Source: Siphonodentalium dalli
Taxonomy: Eukaryota; Mollusca; Scaphopoda; Gadilida; Siphonodentaliidae
Reading direction: 5' to 3'
Assembly: GCA_032622095.1 (NCBI GenBank)
Contig: CP136061.1
Coordinates: forward strand, 231,568,944-231,632,943
DNA: 64,000 nt
Shown: piece after piece, positions 59,117 to 64,000 of the stretch
How the letters are laid out: every line of letters starts with the position of its first letter
How positions within the stretch are numbered: the stretch's first letter is position 1
The notes under the pieces: generated by a model
Seen by the model: the letters and a program-made list of their open reading frames with translations, nothing else
The model's database searches: none
What the model was told of the DNA's origin: nothing
Position numbers and translations under genes: made by a program

Positions 59117-59187
59117 AGGAGTTAAAAAAGTTAGCTTGGTCTGGAACTCCAAGATGCTTGAGACCGACAACATGGAAAATACTCTCG
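59117..59187 (+). CDS. TBC1D22: TBC1D22-type Rab GAP, exon 5 (TBC motif A)
   Basis: A 71-nt exon between TGTTTTCAG and GTGAGT. With the G carried over from exon 4 it encodes EELKKLAWSGTPRCLRPTTW followed by KILS. This is the opening motif of the TBC domain (L..W.G.P...RP..W..L), which in TBC1D22A/B reads DLDELRKLSWSGIPKPVRPMTWKLLSG. It is phase 0 at its 3' end and joins exon 6 GYLPA exactly. Reading the block in another frame gives an unrelated open frame, so the splice phase decides the translation. Confidence 0.95.
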
Positions 59188-59214
59188 GTGAGTATCAGTA
59201 CAGTGTAACATCAG

Positions 59215-59258
59215 TCACCAGTGTATATCCTTGTTTGTGTCCCAACTGGCTTTACTTC
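59215..59258 (+). repeat. 44-bp direct repeat, left copy
   Basis: Identical to 59531-59574 (begins TCACCAGTGTATATCC, ends TTTACTTC); the two copies bracket C10. Confidence 0.9.
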
Positions 59259-59259
59259 C

Positions 59260-59511
59260 AAGCCTTGAAATAGGGTGTTTGTCATTTGCAGAATGAGGTC
59301 CCCAGAGGGTGAATTTAGTGATGCTACCCCGCATAGCGGGCTAGCATCACCAAATTCACCCTCTGGGGACCTCATTCTGCTTACACCTCAGCAGAATGAG
59401 GTTCCCAGAGGGTGAATTTGGTGATGCTAGCCCGCTATGCGGGGTAGCATCACTAAATTCACCCTCTGGGGACCTCATTCTGCAAATCACAGACACACTA
59501 TTTCAAGGCTT
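59260..59511. mobile_element. Family C minimal palindrome C10
   Basis: 252 bp: both subterminal palindromes joined with no interior. Flanked by 44-bp direct repeats of non-element sequence. It begins about 72 bp after TBC1D22 exon 5. Confidence 0.83.
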
Positions 59512-59530
59512 GTTGAGGTTACTACAGATA

Positions 59531-59574
59531 TCACCAGTGTATATCCTTGTTTGTGTCCCAACTGGCTTTACTTC
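59531..59574 (+). repeat. 44-bp direct repeat, right copy
   Basis: Second copy of the repeat at 59215-59258. Confidence 0.9.
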
Positions 59575-59639
59575 AGTAGGTCTTATTATATTAACGGGGG
59601 GCATACTGGATTGACCTTATTATCCGTCTTTCGTCCATT

Positions 59640-60080
59640 GTTGGATCTGAAGAAATTTGGTATGGATGTTCACTACTACAGAGTGTTCAATTGATTTTCT
59701 GGATTAGTTACTCAACTTTGTTTATGTGAAAAATGTGGGGTTTTTTTGTCCGTCCGAGCAGATTTCTCCACCACCGGTTGATGAATCTCGATGAAATTTG
59801 GTATGGATGATCAATACTATGAGGGAAATCAATTGAATTCAATTCTTTTTCCGTTCTAGTGTTATTCATCTTTGTTTATTTGGAAGTGTTGGTTTTTTTT
59901 GTCCATATCTCCACCAACTGTTGACGGATATCAATGAAATTTGGTATGGATGTTCGCTACTCTGATGGCAATCAGTTGAGTGTTCAATCGTTTGTTCATG
60001 TTTTCTCCTCGAGAATTATTTATCTTTGTTTATATGAAAATGTTGGGGTTTTTTTCCGTCCGAGCAGACATCTTAACCAT
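59640..60080 (+). repeat. About 142-bp tandem repeat, three units
   Basis: AAATTTGGTATGGATG recurs at 59652, 59797 and 59937, each followed by ATC..TTTGTTTAT and a T-rich GTCCGTCCGAGCAGA stretch. In TBC1D22 intron 5. Confidence 0.82.
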
Positions 60081-60227
60081 ACTTTGTCGTTAAAATTTTC
60101 CCCGCAGCGCTTCAAACACCAACAAGAAGTTGGCTATGAAACTCCAAAAGGCACCTTTCAAGATTTACTACCAAATCACATGAACGATGGAAATATAGGG
60201 TGTTGCACAGATATCACTTATAATGTT

Positions 60228-60626
60228 TTAACCCTTTACCCAACAGAAGGGCCCTGTGCCAATGCATTCTCTTATATATGCGAGTCGACCATAGGTCGCC
60301 TCGCATATATAAGAGAATGCATTGGCTTAACACATTAAAAATTATAAAATTGTTAAAGAATGTAAGAAAAAATGGTAAAAAGTGTTAAAAAAAGATTTTT
60401 TTTAGGCCAATGCATTCTCTTATATATGCGAGGCGACCTATGGTCGACTCGCGTATATAAGAGAATGCATTGGCACAGGGCTAACTGTAACTATCACAAT
60501 GTGGTCAAGGAGCCGGTTCCAATAATATCCATATTTGTATGGTTCTATTGAGACAGACCGAAGATATTTTAGGCTGTTGAAGCTTTATTTGGCCGGTTTT
60601 GGCCGGTTTGTTGGGTAAAGGGTTAA
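60228..60626 (-). mobile_element. Family A element, copy A8
   Basis: TTAA at both ends and two near-intact hairpins. In TBC1D22 intron 5. Confidence 0.87.
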
Positions 60627-60785
60627 AAGATAGATTTTCTATAAATCAATTTCTATTGTTCTAAAAATATCCATAATTTCTGTCCCCAATACATGGTAAA
60701 TAAATGGAGAAAAAATTATTTCCTGCTAATTGTTATATCTGGAACAAAATAACATTTTTATACCCACAAATCTTTACACTCATCC

Positions 60786-60880
60786 TTAAGCCTTTCATCA
60801 CAGGAGCTGTGCTGGCGCAGCATTAAAGATACTGTGCCAGTGCATTCTCTTATATATGCGAATCTCCCACATGGAGCCTT
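60786..60880 (+). mobile_element. Family Q fragment Q6
   Basis: Left end and one hairpin arm; broken at 60881 by an unrelated long hairpin. Confidence 0.55.
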
Positions 60881-60979
60881 GCTCTATGAACAATGCAAAC
60901 AATATGGTAATTATAATGAATATAAATTTATGACTTCATTTTCATTATAATTACCATATTGTTTGCATCTTCATAGAGC
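60881..60979. other. Long near-perfect hairpin in TBC1D22 intron 5
   Basis: The left arm GCTCTATGAA, CAATGCAAACAATATGG, TAATTATAATGAA pairs with the mirrored right arm ending TTCATAGAGC; about 38 bp of stem, one small bulge and a loop of about 20 nt. It interrupts Q6. Confidence 0.85.
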
Positions 60980-61155
60980 ACATGAGTGTATTTGCCACTA
61001 ATCCATGGCTCAAATTCATTCATTTGTTGCATATATCCTGTTGAGTATAAAACGAGATGGTTCCATAAATACAGTACAGTACCCCTTTAAATCCTATTTC
61101 ATGAATTTGTAATATCATTTTAAAAGATGATAAATATCTTCATTTCTGTATTTAG

Positions 61156-61281
61156 GGTTACCTCCCTGCCAGTGTAGACAGGAGAGAGCAGACGTTGGAA
61201 AGAAAGCGAAATGAATACTTCAGTTTTGTAGACCAGTACTATGACACGCGGCATGGTATGCATGAAGAAACATTTAGACAG
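61156..61281 (+). CDS. TBC1D22: TBC1D22-type Rab GAP, exon 6 (N-terminal TBC domain)
   Basis: A 126-nt, phase-0 exon between CTGTATTTAG and GTATGA. It encodes GYLPASVDRREQTLERKRNE, then YFSFVDQYYDTRHGMHEETFRQ. This matches the GYLPA..(D/E)RR..TLQRK..EYF.FIEQYYDSRN...H.DTYRQ block of TBC1D22A/B. The catalytic Arg-finger and Gln-finger motifs of the Rab GAP lie further C-terminal; the next expected exon (starting IHIDIPR) was not seen before 64000. Family members act at Golgi membranes on Rab GTPases; that role is inherited from the family and not shown here. Confidence 0.97.
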
Positions 61282-61397
61282 GTATGAAACACTAGTCACT
61301 CTATCTTTTACCAGAGAACTGTCTACTGACAGCAAATTTATTCAAAATATCTCATGAAAATGTCTTATTGTTTGAAATATCACAAATTTTGTTTCCT

Positions 61398-61850
61398 TTA
61401 ACCCTTTCAGTGCCAGGTCCGATTTTTGTATCAACCCCATATATCCTGTGCCAATGCATTCTCTTATATATGCGAGTCAACCATAGGTCGCCTTGCATAT
61501 ATAAGAGAATGCATTGGCCCAACAATTTTTCATCATTTGTTATTATTTTTTACAATTTTAATAATTTTTTCTTATATTCTTTAACAGACTTATTTTGTAG
61601 GTTTAGTGCCAGGGAATCTTACGTTTTTCATGGGCATCAAAATTATTACTATGAATACTTGGTGATAGTTTTGAGTTATAACATGCCCCTAAGGTTTTAT
61701 CCAGTTTGTTTTTTTGTTAAGCATACCCAAAAAAAATTCAACCCAAAAAAATATAAAACAATATTAAATGTTTTTTTTTTTTTTTAGGTACAATTTTACA
61801 GACCGTAAATTAGGGCCGATGAGATCGGCCCTTGGCACTGAAAGGGTTAA
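61398..61850 (-). mobile_element. Family S element, copy S3, enlarged
   Basis: TTAA-flanked family S copy, 453 bp instead of about 240 bp. Roughly 200 bp of unrelated AT-rich sequence (about 61620-61800) interrupts the right end. It lies about 120 bp after TBC1D22 exon 6. Confidence 0.72.
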
Positions 61851-62307
61851 TGAATAATGACTTTTCATAGTATCACAAAGTTTGGCCTTATTGTCCACTT
61901 GAGAGAAGAGAAGAGAATTTAAATTTTATATTTATTTTATATGGCATACCAAAAAACTTGAATACTTTTCATGAATGTATCAAATTATAATATGAGCATT
62001 CTTCTCTTCTGATTGTCACTAGGTATCAACTGCAATTTGATTTGATTTTGTTTTCAGAAATATATATTCTTGACTACATTAGATCTAATTTTTACTTATG
62101 GAGCTGACCAAAATTAATGGTCTGTTTCCCAGACACTGTCCCCCGCATTAAAATATGACCCGCTGGGGGATTTTTATGGCCCACCAAAAATATCAATAAT
62201 AATCTTTGCTGCTCAGCTTCATAAGGTGATGTACACATTCTCTCCACAAAATTCGCTGAACACATTTCAAATTTTATTTGATATTTTCCTTTGTTATTTG
62301 TGATATC

Positions 62308-62564
62308 CTTTTACATGACTGGAGCTTCCTGAAATTTTTCGAAAATCCTGTGCCAATGCATTCTCTTATATATGCGAGTCTCCCATATGGAGCCTCACAT
62401 ATATAAGAGAATACATTGCCCTAACAATATTTACATTGGCCTTGTAAGCCAGTTCATTCATTTAAATATGCAAGGATATGGGAGACTCGCATATATTTAA
62501 GAGAATGCACTGGCACATGATCTTTATTGCTGCACCAGTGCAACTCCCTTCAAGAAAGGGTTAA
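62308..62564 (+). mobile_element. Family Q element Q7
   Basis: Left end CATGACTGGAGCTTCC, two diverged hairpins, right end GGGTTAA. In TBC1D22 intron 6. Confidence 0.65.
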
Positions 62565-63415
62565 ACTGTATTTTCTACAACAAACTGTTAAAAAATTCCG
62601 GCACGTATGACCACCCACCAACAAGCAATTTTTTCCGCAACTAAAAAAAAAAATTCCTGCTTGTTTTTTAGTGTTTTGGCAATGAGTTGGGCTTCAAAAC
62701 CACTTTGAATGAGAGAAATAATGTAATTCTAACTGGTAAACTGACTGCAGGCAGTTATCGTGTTGTATTTTGTTGCAAATTTTGAAATCCAAGATAGCCG
62801 CTGTTGGCCATGTTTTTTTGGCCGAATGACTTCAAAATGACTCATTCCTATTTACATGTCCATGTTAACATCCATGATAAATAGTATGCACAGAAGTTCA
62901 TATACAGCTGTTTACAGTGAATTCCCCCCGCAAATCTCTGTTTTAGTGTTAAAAGGGGGGGTGGGTGTAAAAAAATGGTCGGAAAAAACTGCCGAAAACG
63001 GAAAAAAAATTGGCGGTGGGGGTGGGTGGGTACAAAAAATGATCGAAAGGGAAAAAATGCCATACGTGCCTGAAATTTTTTTCCGACCCCCCCCCCCCCC
63101 CCCCCTGGCCTTCTTGGTTTTTTTGTGGGAAAAAAATAAATCTAAAATCAGCTTGTCTGCCCATTTTGAAAACAGATTGTCTGAGAAATAGATAATCAAC
63201 TTTGTGTGGACTAAATGTTATCTTTTTGAAAGTAAACAGTACCAATAGTTCTTAAATGATGTTCAATTTAATGTGAAGTAGTGTCGTCAAATATTTTGTA
63301 TTTCCAGTTTTGATATTTTGTTCAAAAGATAGAAACATTGACATTGTGATTGAGTTTTCATCAGGGTGACATAGACATCTATAAACAAAAATAATCAGCT
63401 GTATTGTTGATTGGT
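62565..63415. other. TBC1D22 intron 6, low-complexity G/C runs, no gene
   Basis: Poly-G and poly-C tracts at 62955-62964, 63017-63031 and 63087-63106, with T/A runs. Overlapping open frames on both strands come from these runs. Confidence 0.6.
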
Positions 63416-63829
63416 TTAACCCTTTACCCAACAGAATGGCCCCGTGCCAATGCATTCTCTTATATATGCGAGTCGACCATAGGTCGCCTTGCATATATAA
63501 GAGAATGCATTGGCTTAACACATATTAAAAATGATCAAATTGTCAAAGAATGTAGAAAATATTATAAGAAAAAATGGTAAAAAGTGTTAAAAAAAGATTT
63601 TTTTTAGGCCAATGCATTCTCTTATATATGCGAGGCGACCTATGGTCGACTCGCATATATAAGAGAATGCATTGGCACAGGGCATAACTGTAACCATCAC
63701 AATGTGGTCAATGAACCGGTTCCAATGATATCCATATTTGTATGGTGTTATTGAGACAGACCGAAGATATTTTAGGCTGTTGAAGGTTTATTTGAGTGTT
63801 TTTGGCCGTTTTGTTGGGTAAAGGGTTAA
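63416..63829 (-). mobile_element. Family A element, copy A9
   Basis: TTAA at 63416-63419 and 63826-63829. The spacer is slightly longer and the inner end is diverged. Its right-hand TTAA is also the left end of Q8. Confidence 0.85.
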
Positions 63830-64000
63830 GCCTTTCATGACTGGAGATTCCTGAATTTTTCCAAAAACCCTGTGCCAATGCATTCACTTATATATGCGAG
63901 TCTCCCATAGGGAGCCTCACATATATAAGAGAATACTTTGGCCTAACAATATTTACCGTGCCATTGTAAGACAGTGCATTCTCTTATAAATGCGAGGCTC
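63826..64000 (+). mobile_element. Family Q element Q8, cut by window end
   Basis: Begins at the TTAA shared with A9. One hairpin is complete and the second is cut at 64000. Confidence 0.7.

Noticed and set aside
62848-63245. Overlapping frames on both strands rich in Pro, Gly and Phe
   Set aside because: Caused by homopolymer G, C, A and T runs; frames on three readings simultaneously argue against coding.
948-63829. Regular recurrence of GCCAATGCATTCTC units as a CRISPR-like array
   Set aside because: Units are hairpins inside discrete TTAA-flanked elements scattered over 63 kb in an animal genome, with no array or cas genes.

Overview
The window is eukaryotic, from an animal genome: AT-rich, intron-dominated, with GT-AG introns and a very dense load of short non-autonomous DNA transposons. 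Two conserved animal genes can be read exon by exon. Palindromic words such as ACATGTACATGT and ACCGGT are scattered throughout, and several repeat types (172-bp and ~142-bp tandem units, TTAA hairpin elements) look like those of marine invertebrates. A lancelet, hemichordate, echinoderm or lophotrochozoan would all fit; the sequence alone does not let me choose.

Gene 1 lies on the minus strand and is an inhibitory heterotrimeric G-protein alpha subunit (Galpha-i, GNAI type). Coding exon 1 is at 32182-32299. The 43-nt exon 2, which carries the P-loop, is at 5341-5383 after a 26.8-kb intron. Exon 3 is not in the window, so 1-5340 is read as intron 2. Gene 2 lies on the plus strand and is a TBC1D22-type Rab GTPase-activating protein. 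Six exons (43456-43544, 50989-51042, 54695-54930, 58040-58222, 59117-59187, 61156-61281) join in phase to 253 codons and stop at the N-terminal part of the TBC domain; the rest lies beyond 64000. The two genes are divergent, with about 11 kb between start codons. The only other coding-like locus is a decayed PHD-finger gene (45446-46236, minus) inside TBC1D22 intron 1.

Nearly everything else is mobile-element sequence. I group it by termini: A (nine copies, TTAA targets, two back-to-back hairpins); S and Q (different TTAA termini, same internal hairpin arm); B (thirteen copies of a roughly 213-bp near-perfect palindrome, TA targets); C (ends AAGCCT/AGGCTT, ten copies); E and J (TTAA); F (GC-rich, TA); G and O (hAT-like, 8-bp duplications); N (about 65-bp inverted ends, 10-bp duplication); L (complex ends, TAA duplication); and long foldbacks H, I and K. 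Layout: 1-5340 GNAI intron 2 with A, B, O and P; 5384-32181 GNAI intron 1, a mosaic of A/B/C/E/F/G/Q plus a large inverted duplication near 25-31 kb; 32300-43455 the divergent intergenic region with two CRE sites, nested J/I/hairpin insertions and element L; 43545-64000 TBC1D22 introns packed with K, N, A, C, E, Q and S.

The most striking patterns are: transposons sitting within 12-40 bp of both splice sites of TBC1D22 exons 3 and 4; a natural empty site proving TTAA targeting by family A; one hairpin module shared by families with different ends; and a 74-bp hairpin with a perfect 9-bp target duplication nested inside a 1.4-kb foldback, which is itself nested in another element. No bacterial operon, CRISPR array or complete autonomous transposase gene was seen.
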